From the NCBI GenBank assembly GCA_020726505.1, contig JAHLEZ010000005.1, positions 620,001-684,000 on the forward strand: a DNA stretch of 64,000 bases, written 5' to 3'. Under the pieces are notes generated by a model. It saw nothing but the letters and a program-made list of their open reading frames with translations, searched no databases and was not told the origin of the DNA. Positions 42,585 to 54,996 of the stretch are shown one piece after another (the first letter of the stretch is position 1; every line of letters begins with the position of its first letter). This DNA is from Leptodontidium sp. MPI-SDFR-AT-0119 (Eukaryota; Ascomycota; Leotiomycetes; Helotiales; Leptodontidiaceae). The position numbers and the translations under genes were made by a program.

Positions 42585-45500
42585 ATGACACCCACGCCCC
42601 CTTCTACCACCTCCTCGAGCGCTGGAGGCCACTCTCCAGACACCCAATACCGGGTTGTACGGAAGAGAAACAGAGTCCCCCTGTCATGCGGGCCGTGTAG
42701 GCACAGGAAGTCAGTGTTTCCCCCATTCTAGGAATCCTCGTGTTCCCTTTTCCGGTCACTGGGACGCTATAGGCCGCTCAGGACTGACAAATTGCAGGTT
42801 GAAATGTAACCGGTCGAACCCATGCGAGAACTGCGTGAGGAGAGGTGACGCCTCCTCATGCTCGTATGCTGCGCCGGGGACTCGCAAGAAGAATCAAAGT
42901 CAAGGAGCAACCAGCCCTGATGATATGCAAAACCGTATTGACCGTTTAGAAGGCCTAGTCTTGTCTCTGATGACGAATGGAGCCCAGTCTGCTGGGCCGA
43001 CAGCGGCTGCTGCCGCCATCTCCCGCTCCCAAAGCGACAGTGCGGCCTCCTCCTTTCCCACCGAGCTGGATCGCGACGACGACGACATGATCAAGGAAGA
43101 GGACGAGGGTGATGATAGTGATGTTGACGGTGTTACTAATTCCCTAGGTGTTTTGAAGGTTGATGCTGACAAAGGGAAGTCTCTGTACTTTGGGGACTCC
43201 CACTGGCATTTGGTTCTTGCAGATGTAAGTATTTCGTCGCGGTTTTATACATTTCTTCAATTTCTTCATTTTGGCCCCTCCCGCCTTTACCGAGGAGATG
43301 TGTTTACTCATGGGAACGTTGAGTCGCTCGTTGCTCTTGCCACGGTTTCGGCCGGGATTCAAAATCTCGGGTCGTACAAGACCTGGCGGGAGAATCTCGA
43401 GAGTACCAAATGCTTCATCGAGCCAGCGTCGTTTGCTTGGCACATTGCCACATGGCACGTCTTTTGCCTTAGAATCTCACCTACTGACGGGTTTGCCAGA
43501 TTGCCGAGGTTAAGAATTACTTTTCGTCCCACAAGAAGGAGATGGAAAGCAATTACGAAAGGATCCAAAAATTAAAACCAAGTACTGCACGAGACGGCCC
43601 AGCCTTTCTGTTCAGCGCACATACCGAAGCCTCAGACTCAGATCTACGAGCGGAGGTACCACCAAAGTCAGCAGTTGATAAGCTCGTGACTAGGTACTTC
43701 AATTCTTATGATCCTGCTGTCCATATCCTCCACTCGCCTACATTCCACAAACAGCTGCAAAGCCATTGGCAGGATCCTTCGAAGACATCCATAGTATGGC
43801 TAGGTCTCCTCTACTCGATTCTGTGCCTGGCGATGCAGTCTTACCACAAGATTGGGGATGAACCATTAGAGTGGAAAGGTATGAGCATCCTCCAGATAGG
43901 CATTCTTTCATGCGCTAACTTTGTGAAGGACGCACCCTTGAAATGGCTGCAGAATATCGATTGCGAACAGTACAATGCCTCGTCAACTCGGACTACACTG
44001 TATCATCCACATACACAATTGAGACGCTCGTGCTATACGTACATGGTGAGTATAGCATGCGATGGGACGCGGAAGTGGGAATCTGGGTCATAATTGGTAT
44101 GATTGTGCGCCTTGCTATGAGAATGGGCTATCATCGAGACCCGAGCAAATTTTCCGGGGTCACACCTTTCCAAGCGGAGATGAGACGCAGAGCCTGGAGC
44201 TTCGTTCGTCAGATCGATACCATGTTCTCGTTTCAGTTGGCCCTCCCAAGTATGATTCGGAGCACCGACTGCGATACAGCTCTACCCAGAAACATATTCG
44301 AAGACGAATTCGGCCCGGATTCCAAAATTCTCCCGCCTGCGAGACCTATGACCGAACCCACGCCGATATCTTACATGATTACAAAGGCTCAAATATCCTA
44401 CGAATTTGGCGAGATCCAGGAAGAGTTGAACACTGTCAGTGGAAAACATGTCAGCTACGAAGATATCCTAAAGCGAGACAACTGCCTGCGAGATCTGAAG
44501 AAGAACATGGCTTCTCATCTGCAGCTCCGTCCAATTGCAGAGTGTACGCATGACCCTGCTACACTGCTTATGCAGCGCTTCAACTTGGACATCTTTTGGC
44601 AGAAGACCATGTGTGTCCTTCACAGGAAATACATTGCTCGAGCTCGACAAAACCCACGGTACGCTCATTCGCGGCGTGCCTGTGTTGATGCATCGATGGA
44701 AATTCTGCGGCACCAAGCACAGCTGTACAAAGAATCCCAACCTGGTGGTCGGATGCGAACTATGAAGTGGTTCATTTCTTCTCTTACAAAACACGACTTC
44801 TTACTTGCAGCCATGATTGTTTGTCTCGATCTCAACTACGACTACATCTCAGAGTCACTACCTGAACCACCTCCAAACTACGATCCTTACTTCTGGTCAC
44901 CTACCCAACGCGCCGACATGCTTGCTGCCCTGGAAGCTTCTCAGAGTATTTGGAAAGAATCTGCCGAGACATCAATGGAAGCATACAAAGCATCCGGGAT
45001 CCTTGGCATCATCTTGGAGAAGCTGAAGATGACTGAGAAGAAAGACAGGCCTACAACCTCCGAAGTATTTGCGCAGATCGACGAGGATAGTCTACGACCC
45101 GAACACTCTGCTGCCATGACATTGGGCATGCTTTCAGGTGGCTTGACACCCAACTCGGCTGCCATGTTCAATTCTATGGCTCAATCACCTGGGGGCACGA
45201 GATATTCCGGCATGGATACCAATATGGGTGAATCTTCCAACAGCACGGGCATGACGCCCAACTACGGAATGGATACCTCCAATCCCTTTGGCAATCTCAA
45301 CAGCGTCGCCTCTCCTTTCTCCGTCTTTGGTAACACGGGATCTGGTATCGGTATGATGGACGTGCCAGGCAATTTAGATTGGGTATGCTCTTATCCACCT
45401 TTCTTTCAAAGCTGGAATTGGAATCGTAGCTGACAAATTTACAGGACGCATGGGATTCCTATATCCAGAACGGCAGCGCTATTGACCCATCCTTCCAATT

Positions 45501-45612
45501 CTACCCTACCAACCTCGAGCAGCCACTCAACCCCGACATCCAGCAGAACCAAGGCGATAACTCTGGTTTTGGCAGCAACATCTTCATGGGGGCTAATACC
45601 CCAGGCAGGTGA
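42585..45612 (+). CDS. Zn(II)2Cys6 fungal-specific transcription factor
   Basis: Five exons (42585-42709, 42798-43224, 43500-43878, 43929-45382, 45445-45612) join to 850 residues. The zinc cluster spans the first intron: CGPCRHRK, then LKCNRSNPCENC and a final Cys, spacing C-x2-C-x6-C-x5-C-x2-C-x7-C. A short coiled coil (MQNRIDRLEGLVLSLM) follows for dimerisation. Next come an acidic stretch (DRDDDDMIKEEDEGDDSD) and the fungal transcription factor regulatory domain (about 260-560), marked by GIWVIIGMIVRLAMRMGYHRD. The C-terminal 130 residues are Ser/Gly/Asn/Met-rich. The second intron is long (275 bases). Its target genes are unknown. Confidence 0.93.
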
Positions 45613-48600
45613 ATGGAAGAGATGTGGTCGGATGTTTACGAGACATGATCTACGGCCGTACTGCTTATGTGCGAATGTACTCACGAATGAAGAAGTCTAC
45701 CGTTATGAACTGGCATAGTTACGATCATGACCATGGTGCAATTATTTGGGTGGGTGGATAGGTGTAGCTGTTGATGGATGGGCTGGCGAATGGTGAAGGG
45801 AAGGGAAGGGAAGGGAAGGGAGAGATCCAAAAAATTATATACCATGGGTGGCTTGCTTGCTTGATTGGGTCTTAGCTGTGTGTGATAGGGAAAAATTCTA
45901 TCTCTGCTCCGTATACTTCTTTGCTTTTTTGCTTGAATTGTAGAATTGGCTGGGGTGGATGAAGAAACGGGACAAGAAAAATCTCCACTTCGTCACAAAT
46001 TAGAACTGTTACATGCTGTGCCGAGAATCTACTCCGATTTGATAGATATGAATATGTCATGATATGACATATCCGCTAAACTCTACTTTACTCTACTCTA
46101 CTGTTACTCAAATCCCGTTTCCCAAGCCACTTTTTATTTTCATCTATTTCTGTCATTTTCATTTTTTTTGGTTGGAATTGGAATTATCAATTGTCGATTG
46201 TCAATTGCCGTTATTGTACTGCCTTATCCCAAGGCAGTGAGGTAGGTGATGAAGTGAGGGAGTGAGTGGGTTTTCCCCGTGCCCGTCTGCCCGTATGCCG
46301 TTCCTGTGGTTGGTGATTGGTTCAGTCGCTGTCCCAAAAGGGTATGTGAGGTGTTCTGGCTTTTGTGGCTTGCTGACTTGTTGGCTTGTTGGCTTGCAGG
46401 TGTGGTGTTGGTTTATGTGGTATGCGGTGTTGTGGTGTGTGGTGTGTGGTGTGGCTTGTGAGTGGTGATGTGGATGTGTGGTTGTGTGGATGGATCGATT
46501 GGCTTGATGCAAGACGACCGGAACGAGGTTCGGAATCGGGCTCCGAATTTAGGAAGGGAAGTCGAATAGGGTGGGGATGGGAATGGGGATGGGGATGCAA
46601 GCGAGATGCTGCATTGCATTGCATTGCAGGGACGGCAAGTAATGTGCAAGTGAATTGAATTGAGTTTTTCCGAGGAAGAACGAAAGCCAGACTTGAGGCA
46701 GTGAGGGAAAGAAGGTTAAAGTTAGGTTGGCAGGTTCGCAAGGTTATTGTAGGGATGGAATGTGCTTGGCATATGTATGCATGTGTCGACGTGCATGAAG
46801 GATGTGGTGATGTGATGTGAGGTGGGGTCTGCATGCGAGGTGTTTACTTGGAGACCCCACCGCAAACTGTGAGTGAGGTTGTTCTAAAGGAGGAAGCGCA
46901 CTCTACGGGCGGGGAAAGAGGTACGGGCGTAAAAGATAAGGTATGCAAGTTTTTGCGAGTTGACTTGCATGTGGCTTTTTTTCGGGGATGGTGTTTTTCT
47001 TTTGAGAGTTGCTTCGGTAGCCAGTAGGAGGGGTCTTGCGGGATGGTGATGGAGGGGTTGCCAAGGCGGGATTTGATATTCGGTGAGGTTGAATGACGGT
47101 AAGCGAGGAGAGCGAAGTGGGTGTGGTACTTGGAGAGCGTTTTCTTATCTCGGTCGACTGATATCTACGGTGTACTGGATCTGGATTTGAGGGTTTTGAA
47201 TTTCTGTGGATGGGAGAGTGGGGGTTGAGGTGTTGGGGGGTGACGACGGGATTTTGTGGAGAGATGGAACGCTGGATTTGGAGAATAATTTCTGAGTCAA
47301 GATGTTCGAAGAACCACGGGTGTCTGAGCCTATGATTTGACAGTACTACACAGATAACCATTGGCTTTCAAGTCTGTCCAAACAATTGCTTTCTTGAGAA
47401 TCTGAAGGAAGCCTGTCCCATATTTCGCGTTGTACAGAGATACTCTGAGGTTATTCCCCCTGAAGTCACTTTCGCTTATTCTGTTTACTTTGTTCGACTA
47501 GCGGCGGCGCCAGCTACAGACGATCCTTGGGGGTACAATATACTTTGGTCATAGCTATCTATTCCATGATATTTATTTGTTGAGCAGACTAGGACAGAGA
47601 CAACTTGGACTGAGCTTGGAAGTGATAGCATGTAGGCGTTGCGATTTAGAATGCTCCTTGATTTAGTGATGAAGTACATGGAATTTATGACTGGTAGAGC
47701 GTGGGTTGTACTTGACGTCAATAACTTGAAATGCCAAGAGAGCGAAAGTCAGAACACACGATCCACAAGCGTGAAAAAAATTCCGAACCAATTCAATGCT
47801 TTCTCATCTCATCCCACCCAACAATCAAGTCCTGTTCCCTGTTCCTCTAAGAGGGGGGGGTGGGAAGGGGCAGAAGCTCAAGACATCGTATCTGTTAGAA
47901 CTGAACTAGAAAGTCTTGGTGGTAGCTTCTAGGTCCTCGATACATCTTCATTATAATTGCCACTACTTCAATTTTCACCCTCGAGATGACGGGTCTCCAT
48001 GTAAGTATCAACCGAGCTAGAAGATGTTGGTGAGTCTTTCGTGGGTTAGTTGATAAGCCAGTAGGGTGGTTAGGGAAACTATGGGGTGGTTCTTCCGCTA
48101 TTGGTATAACGGCTTGGCTTGTAGAGGGAGAAAACCTAGTGCCTAGAAGCTATTTGTGGCTGCAACACGGCGTTTGCTAGATCCTTTCTGGAACATGCAA
48201 TTTAAACATGAATCTTAATGATGCAGCTACGGAAGAGCAATTATTAACTACGTTAGTTAAGTGAAGTAGATAAAATTTGGCCGAGCTAATGTGCAACCAG
48301 AAGCCCAAAAACGATGAACAGAAAGGAGGGAAGACAAATTGAAGGGAGGCGATTGTCATCGTTTAACGGTTGCGGCACCACAGCCCCAAGTCTAGTAGTT
48401 TCATTTCCCAGGAAAGACTAGAGTACAAAATCAACAGCCTAAAATCAACAGCCCAAAATCCACTATTCCCCTAGCCACTACAGTTATAGTACATAGCTTC
48501 TTCCCAGTCTGCATATTCAAAGGCTCGCTTGACCTCTTACCTCCAGGCCAGACCAGTCAAGTGAACTTCATGGTTTGCCTACCTTACCTACAATACTCAG

Positions 48601-49049
48601 CTTAGTTAGGTAGTGAGATATAAAAGAACAATGGGCCAAAAGTTTAGCAAAGTTTCAGGGGGTAGATTTGAATTATTATTGTTATAGTACAAACGTAAGC
48701 GTGGTCTCATGAAGACAGTTGGGTAGGTAGAGAGGCAAACGCGAAGACTTTTCTTTAGCTGCATCACATAGCCTCATGGGTGGTCCAAACCTCATTACTC
48801 CCACGGCATTCCGCCAAAAAAAAAAAAGGGAGATAGAATCTGTACAAAAGCTGGGAATCTCCCAAGAAATAACGCCGCCGTGGAAAAAGTACAATGTACA
48901 AGATGATTGTACAAACAAGAGCTCATGCGCCAAGGCGCGACTCAGCAAAGAAGAAGACAAGTGAGGAATTGTATTCCATCACGCATACTGTACAGACAAG
49001 GAGAGAGAAGAACTTTTCAAAAAACGGGAAACCCCAACCTAGCCTCCGT
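45613..49049. other. 3.4 kb gene-free, low-complexity region
   Basis: From 46260 to 46500 the plus strand is TG-rich (tgtggtgtgtgg-type), from 46540 to 46640 it has GGGAT/GCATT repeats, and 48400-48660 is AT-richer. Long frames on the minus strand (46322-46834, 46903-47361) are His/Thr/Pro-rich translations of this simple sequence and not genes. No RNA gene was recognised. Confidence 0.5.
45795..45822 (+). repeat. (GGGAA)n, possible G-quadruplex
   Basis: Five GGG runs spaced by AA lie about 180 bases after the stop of the regulator gene, on its sense strand. A transcript end there could fold into a quadruplex (inference). Confidence 0.7.
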
Positions 49050-52000
49050 CTACTGATACCTAATCTGACGTGCTGGAGGTGGTGGAGGTGCAGGATGACG
49101 AGGATCGTATTCTTCCTCGTAGAACGTAGTTTCTGCAGCACGGGGTGCAGGTGCACGACTCTCATACACCGGCTGACGGGCATAGACGTCGTCTTCGTAA
49201 GCAGCGTAAACGGGTTCTGGCTCTCGGCGAACGGGTCTGCGAATCATGTAGTCACCCGCTGGATCGGAAACACGGACAAACTCGAAAGCTTCCGCGTATT
49301 GAGGTTCACGCGGTCGAGGCTCGTCAGCGTAAACACGGTAATACTCCTGGCGAGGAGCTCTCTCGAAGTCGCGCTCTTCGGCACCCTGCTGTGGGGTACG
49401 TGAGCGATAGATGGGCTCTTGACGCAAGGAATGAGCTGGATGGGGTCCAGGGCTCAATTCTCGATATTGTCCCGTGTTTGTGCCCACCTTAACGTATACT
49501 GGTGACCTCGAACGAGCGCGGTCATTCTCGAGTCGGACACTCTCATACCTAGCATATCTGCTCGGTGTTCGATACGTGCCCTGACTGTCTTGTCTCTCAT
49601 CGCGGTAGACGACATTGTTCAACTTGTACCGACGATCAACCAACTCGGGCGACCTATCCCGCTGTCCTCCATGCTCAGGACCGGAGCTGACGTAGCGCTC
49701 CTCATATGCGTACGTCCTTGCTGGTCTTGGTGCCACGGCACGCTCATGAACGATGTAACTATTAGGGGCCATATCGTCAACCCCAGGGTTGACAAGACGC
49801 CTGGTGCTCACGAACTCGCGATCATCTTCCTCATAACCTGCCCGTACACGTCTCTGAGCCTCCACAGGTATCCGATACATTCTCGCTCCATCATCATGCT
49901 CGTCGGCCTTACGATGGTTTCCGACTGCAGCCTCCACATCGGACGAGACCTCACCTGGGTGGAAGTTTTCCAAGAAACGCTGAGCTGCATTGCTGGCCTC
50001 GTCGGACGGCAAAATCGGAGCAGCCAGGGCTGAAGGCCCTCCATCAGCTTGCACCTCACCATCCTCGGAGCCGGCGTCGGTAGGCTCGTCTTTGGCCGGA
50101 TGCCGTTCTCGAACTTGCTGAGCTTGTCGTGAGATTTGTGCAGCGACATCATAGATTCGACTTTGTTGAATAATGGCTTCGTCGTTAGGCCGCAGGCGAT
50201 CCCCAGCTTCATTCTCGTACAGAGCTACTGGTAGCTGTTCGAGCCCATTTGAGACGTAGGATTTTGAATTCGTAGCTCTGTATCGGGTTTCGGGATACAC
50301 CATCTCCGGATTGCGTCGTACCCGATATTCAACATCTGGGGCTTCTTGGTACCGAATGCGCCTGTCCGATTGGATGGGCTGCTCTTCCCGCACAAAGCCA
50401 TGACCATGCTCAGCAACTGGAATGGCCCGAGAAGAAGACAATGGCCTTTGCTCGACGTATGAACGCTCCGACCGGCTTCCATATGGCTCCTGGCGAATAT
50501 CAACCTCATAACGCTCGTCGTATTGGTGACTTGCTAGCTCGTTCCGTGCACCACCTTGCTGTCCAGGTCGCAGGTCTCTTTGAGTTGACTTGGGCAACGG
50601 TCGTGCATCCATTGGTAGATCACCTGGGTGCCTAGGATCATATTCACTATTATCGAAAGCAGTGCTTCCAGTATCCAAAGGTTTCCCATTGTCCACAACG
50701 GCGTAGTACTTATCGTGGTTGTCCTGAGATGGGGCAAGATCAGGGTAGTCATTCTGAGGGGCAAATTGTCCATAGTGTTGATGAGTCTCATCGTGGAAGC
50801 TCCTGGAGGCGGGCCTGGGGGCTGGAATTATCTCTGGGACAGCTTCCGTGAAGAGAGCGAGTTTCTCGTCGTTCATGCCTGGTGCATTGACAACCGCTGT
50901 TAGTTTAGCCGTGTCAGGCAAATCGACCATGTCTCTGGTCCAATCCAGAGGTACACCATAGTTCTTGGAAAGTCCCAGATCATGAATCGTATGGAAGTGA
51001 TTCACAAGTTGAGGGAAAGAAAAATGCTTCTTTTGTGAGCCAGGCAAGGATCCCGCCATGCCCAATGTGCATGCTTTGCATAGCAAACCGTTGACATTCC
51101 GGACTGGACGCATATCTTTATTGCTAGACAAGCCATCAACCATCATGGAAAGGGGTGGATCTTCATGGTAAGTTTCCCGGAATCGCTTCAACAGATGATA
51201 GATGATGGTATACACCTTGAGACTTCCTGGGACTTCCTTGATGCTGCCAATGGAATTCCAAATGTCACGGGCGTTTCGCGCAAGGTCCTGAAGCTGCGCG
51301 ATGTACTGCTCGGTCTTCTGTGGTGGTTGAGGAATATCGTTAGGAGGGTATGACGGAACTTGATTATAAGATGGTCCATACTGGGCCGATGTGTCGTATG
51401 GGGCTGGCTGTCCGGGCATCTCAGAGGCCGGTGGCGGATATTGCTGTCCCTGGTTTGCATACATATCCTGCGGTGGCTGATACTGTGCCCCATAACCGTT
51501 TTGGGAATAATCTTGAGGAGCATCATTATATCCGGCAATGCTGGGTACGTGCGGTGCGACAGAGTACTGCTGAGACTGAAAGGCCTGAGATGGATCTTGA
51601 TATGGCTGAGGTGGTGGAGCATAGGGTCCATTTTGATGGCCAGAGTATTGATCACCAAATTGGGGATGGCCATAATAAGGACCAGGACTCTCCTGATAAA
51701 CATGTGGGTTCGGTCCAGGCATAGGTGTAGAAACTGGCACAGGGTACCCACCATATCCATAGTTCTGCTGTGTAGCAGGGCCATTACTCGGGTAGGGAAC
51801 AGTGCCACTAGCGGCAGCGGGATAGTACGGCTTGACAGCATTGTCAGGTTCCGGGTTGAAAGGAGGATATTCGGGCCATTCAGACTTCCAATGGACAACT
51901 ACACTTCCAACACTGAGGGAACTGGTGTGCTTGGCTGCAAAGTGTTGGATAACACCTTCAAAGCCATAATACTTGTTGGCAAACTCGCAGGCATTGCAAA

Positions 52001-54188
52001 GAAAGAGTTCCTTACGATATTGCTCTGTGTGTGGCTTTATCTTGGTGTCGAATACCCACTTCATGTTTTCCAATATGAGTTTTCGTGTGAACGGTCCGTG
52101 TGGTGGATCCAGTTCCGGCTCTCTTCCAGTTGCGCGGACCGCAGCTTCATCCTTGGCAACCTCTGCATAGAATCTCTTCCGGACATAGATCAAGACGCCT
52201 GCAGCAAAAAGGGGGCTTGTCTCGTAAGATACTTTTTCACCTCCGTTCCAGCCATCACGGATAGTCTCATCGGCATAACTACCAATTCGGGCTCGCAAGG
52301 GGGCTTGCATGTCATCCCATTCTCTTTCCACGAGGTCCTTAGAGTCAGATCTGGATTGCATATCCTGGAGGCGCCGTTCGTCAAAACGCTCTTGAACCAC
52401 TCGGGTCTGAGCGACTCGATCATTCTCGCGTTGTTCGGCTTCCTCCCGCTGAGAGATTAGTCTTGGCTTTAATACTTCCCAGGAGCCATCAACCAAGGGT
52501 TGAATGATCTGAATAGCCGCTTGAAAGGATGGCATATGTGCCAGGACTCCAGGGGTAATGGGAGGATCGAGTAATGAGCATCGTCTTTCGATTTCTGCTC
52601 TTCGTGCTGCTTTCAATTCAGCCACCTCCTCTTTCGTTCTCTCATGCTTAGCTTGAGGTTGGGGACGAGGGGTATAATGAGCAAACCCATTTTGTGCTGG
52701 CGAATCGAAACGTGGAGGTGGATTTGTTGCTAAATGTCGAGCATTAGTATGGTGATCCCAAGCTCCATCAAGTCGATCCACATCGAGATATATAGACTCA
52801 CCAAGACCGTTCTGAGGAGGCGGTAGTTGAGGGTTTTGGTTTGTCAAAAAGAGAGGATTGTTGCCTGGGTGCGGAGGAAGGTTGCCGTTGATTGGTTGCA
52901 TCATAGTCGGAGGTACTGAGACCGAGTTTGTAGCATTCTGACCCAGTGTCACTGAGCCAAGCATTTTTGCGATTCCACCGCTCGCCTCCCATCGTTCCCA
53001 ACGGGCTGCGTCGTTTTTCCGTTCCCTCCCTCGGCCCTCTAACCCCTTAAGCCATTCCTCGGCTGTGGCAGACCCCATGGCTTTGACCTCCTCAAATTCC
53101 TTCTTGATTTCATCAACTTGGAAGTTGAAGAAGTGTTTTGTAAGCTTCAGGGATGCCGGATGCGTTGCATTCTGAAGAGCAGCTGAAGAGAGCACATGGT
53201 TTTCATTCGTGAGGAATATGAACGGCAGGGCTGCCATCAAGGGAGATGGAATCGAGGACGAAAGAAGGAGATCGATTTCCTAGAGCAAATTAGCCGTGCG
53301 CAGCAACGGCAAGACTACCTGACTTACCTTGGTGGACCATTCTACAAGGCAAGGGCCACAAGTACGAATGCCAAATAACCAGACAGGAGAAACTCCTTTC
53401 TCGCCAGGACCCGGATGCCATTGATCAACCACCAAGTTTGCTTGCCTGGGTTTCCCACAGAATTGACACAAGGAGCCACAGGAGATTTTCCACATTTCCA
53501 ATTCCGATTTTCCTGATAGGGGAGTGGGCAAGCCGCGGAGATTCAGGGACTGTCTAGAATAGCGCCAGATACTGTCTGCAGACAACAGCCAGAGGGCAGA
53601 TATTGACAGTGGAACCAAATTTAAGTGTGGCGAAGCTGCGTCAAGATAGCTATTGAAAGCTTTGTTGACTTGCATCAAGCAACCCAGACTTCTTGCAGGG
53701 CAGAAAGTAAATATATGGTGCCATATCTCTGCTGGTAATAGAGACTTATCCTTGCGTAATTTTCCTTCTGGAGTCCAATACTTTCGTACAGTATCGTCTG
53801 GCTTGAGACGCTTCCGAACCTCATTGGTCATTTCATTCCTCGGCTGATCATTTGCAGGTTCTGAGGACTCAGAGAACTTTCGCTTCTTGGATGTATCCAC
53901 TTGACTGGGCGTTGCAACTTCTGAACTAGAGTTCAACACTAATATGGATTCCGGGGGACCATTATCTTCCTCGTCGTCTGTTTCGGTAGACATAGATACA
54001 TCCGAATCGGAATCAGAATCATCTTTGTCGAGGGGGCTGGCCAACTCTGTTGGGTCCTGGGTTTCGCTCATCATTGGGAGGGCCTGCATAGGGGAGTCAG
54101 CAGAAGTCGAGTCTGCCGATGATGAGTCCAAGCTCGAGCTTTCCTGGGATGCATCACTGGTGGATGAATCCATATCGGGGTTTCCCAA
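49050..54188 (-). CDS. large F-box protein with zinc-binding segments, 1,696 aa
   Basis: Two open stretches join through one intron (53280-53327; donor GTAAGT, acceptor CTCTAG with CTAAT before it): exon 1 is 53328-54188, exon 2 is 49050-53279. Residues 1-110 are Ser/Asp-rich and disordered. Residues 150-185 are an F-box (LLPAEIWHHIFTFCPARSLG), the Skp1-binding part of SCF ubiquitin ligases. A Cys pair motif (CQFC...CGPC, about 240-285) probably binds zinc. The second exon continues through a hydrophobic strand, charged coiled coils and a C-x2-C...H-x4-H unit (CNACEFANKYYGF). A long Pro/Gln/Tyr-rich stretch follows, then a second similar unit (CKAC...HFHTIH), then an Arg/Glu/Tyr-rich tail. 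The two C2H2-like units suggest an internal duplication. The substrate is unknown. Confidence 0.75.
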
Positions 54189-54996
54189 AAACTTCGGATG
54201 ATGTCTTTGCGTTGATTGTAAGGAGGGTCAGTGGGAACTGAGCACCTCGGCCCAAAGAGAAAAAACAGCACAATGGAAAAAACAGGCAGAACGAGGTAAT
54301 TGTATAAAGATCCGCGATCTGTATACAAAACCAATTGAGACAATGTGTGTGATAACTAGACTGGCAGAGCAGCCTCGAGCATCTGCAGAAAGAAAGGACG
54401 CTGCGTCATGGCATGTCCATGCAAAATTCCATGAGCAGCGAGTGGCAGACACTTCGCGCGACCGCACTAATAACACTGGAAGCAAACAGAGACAGTGAAA
54501 GAGCTGCTGCGGCGCGTTGAGTGGAGTGGAGTGGAGTGGAGGAAGAAGCGGGCGAGACCGTAGATGAAGACCGAGAGATGCGAAAAAGAGAGAAAGGTAT
54601 TCAAGAATAGGAGAGAGGGCGTACTGACGGGCTTATGTAGTCCTCACGCGTGTCTAGGAAGGAGGGCAAAGACAGGGCGAGAGGAGGAGCAATAGAGCAT
54701 GTGTGGTTGATGGATTTTCTGAAGTGAGGCGGACTGAGATCATTGGATGGCAGGACTCGAACGCCTTACATAAGAGCCGGTCTTGGAGCCAAGTTGCTTT
54801 GAGACTAGCGCGTCTAGCTGAACGTCATCTGCGTTTCGCGGGTTGATCTCAGCCAGCCCAGTGGGATCCATCCGGAAACACGAATCAATCCAAAGTACTT
54901 TGTACCAGGACCAGTGCCAGTGCCAGTACTACCACCTCAACCTCCGCTGCAGGCTACCTTTCTCTTTGCCTTTCACTCCTTTGCAACATCACCATC
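54189..54996. promoter_or_regulatory. divergent promoter of the F-box and Abp1 genes
   Basis: No gene is seen. A GAGTG tandem repeat (gtggagtggagtggagtgga) lies at 54519-54543. The 54840-54990 stretch, rich in CCAGTGCCAGT and C, is probably the Abp1 leader. Confidence 0.5.

Noticed and set aside
46322..46834. 170-codon minus-strand frame rich in His, Thr and Pro
   Set aside because: It is the translation of TG-rich simple sequence. The other frames of the same stretch are open too.
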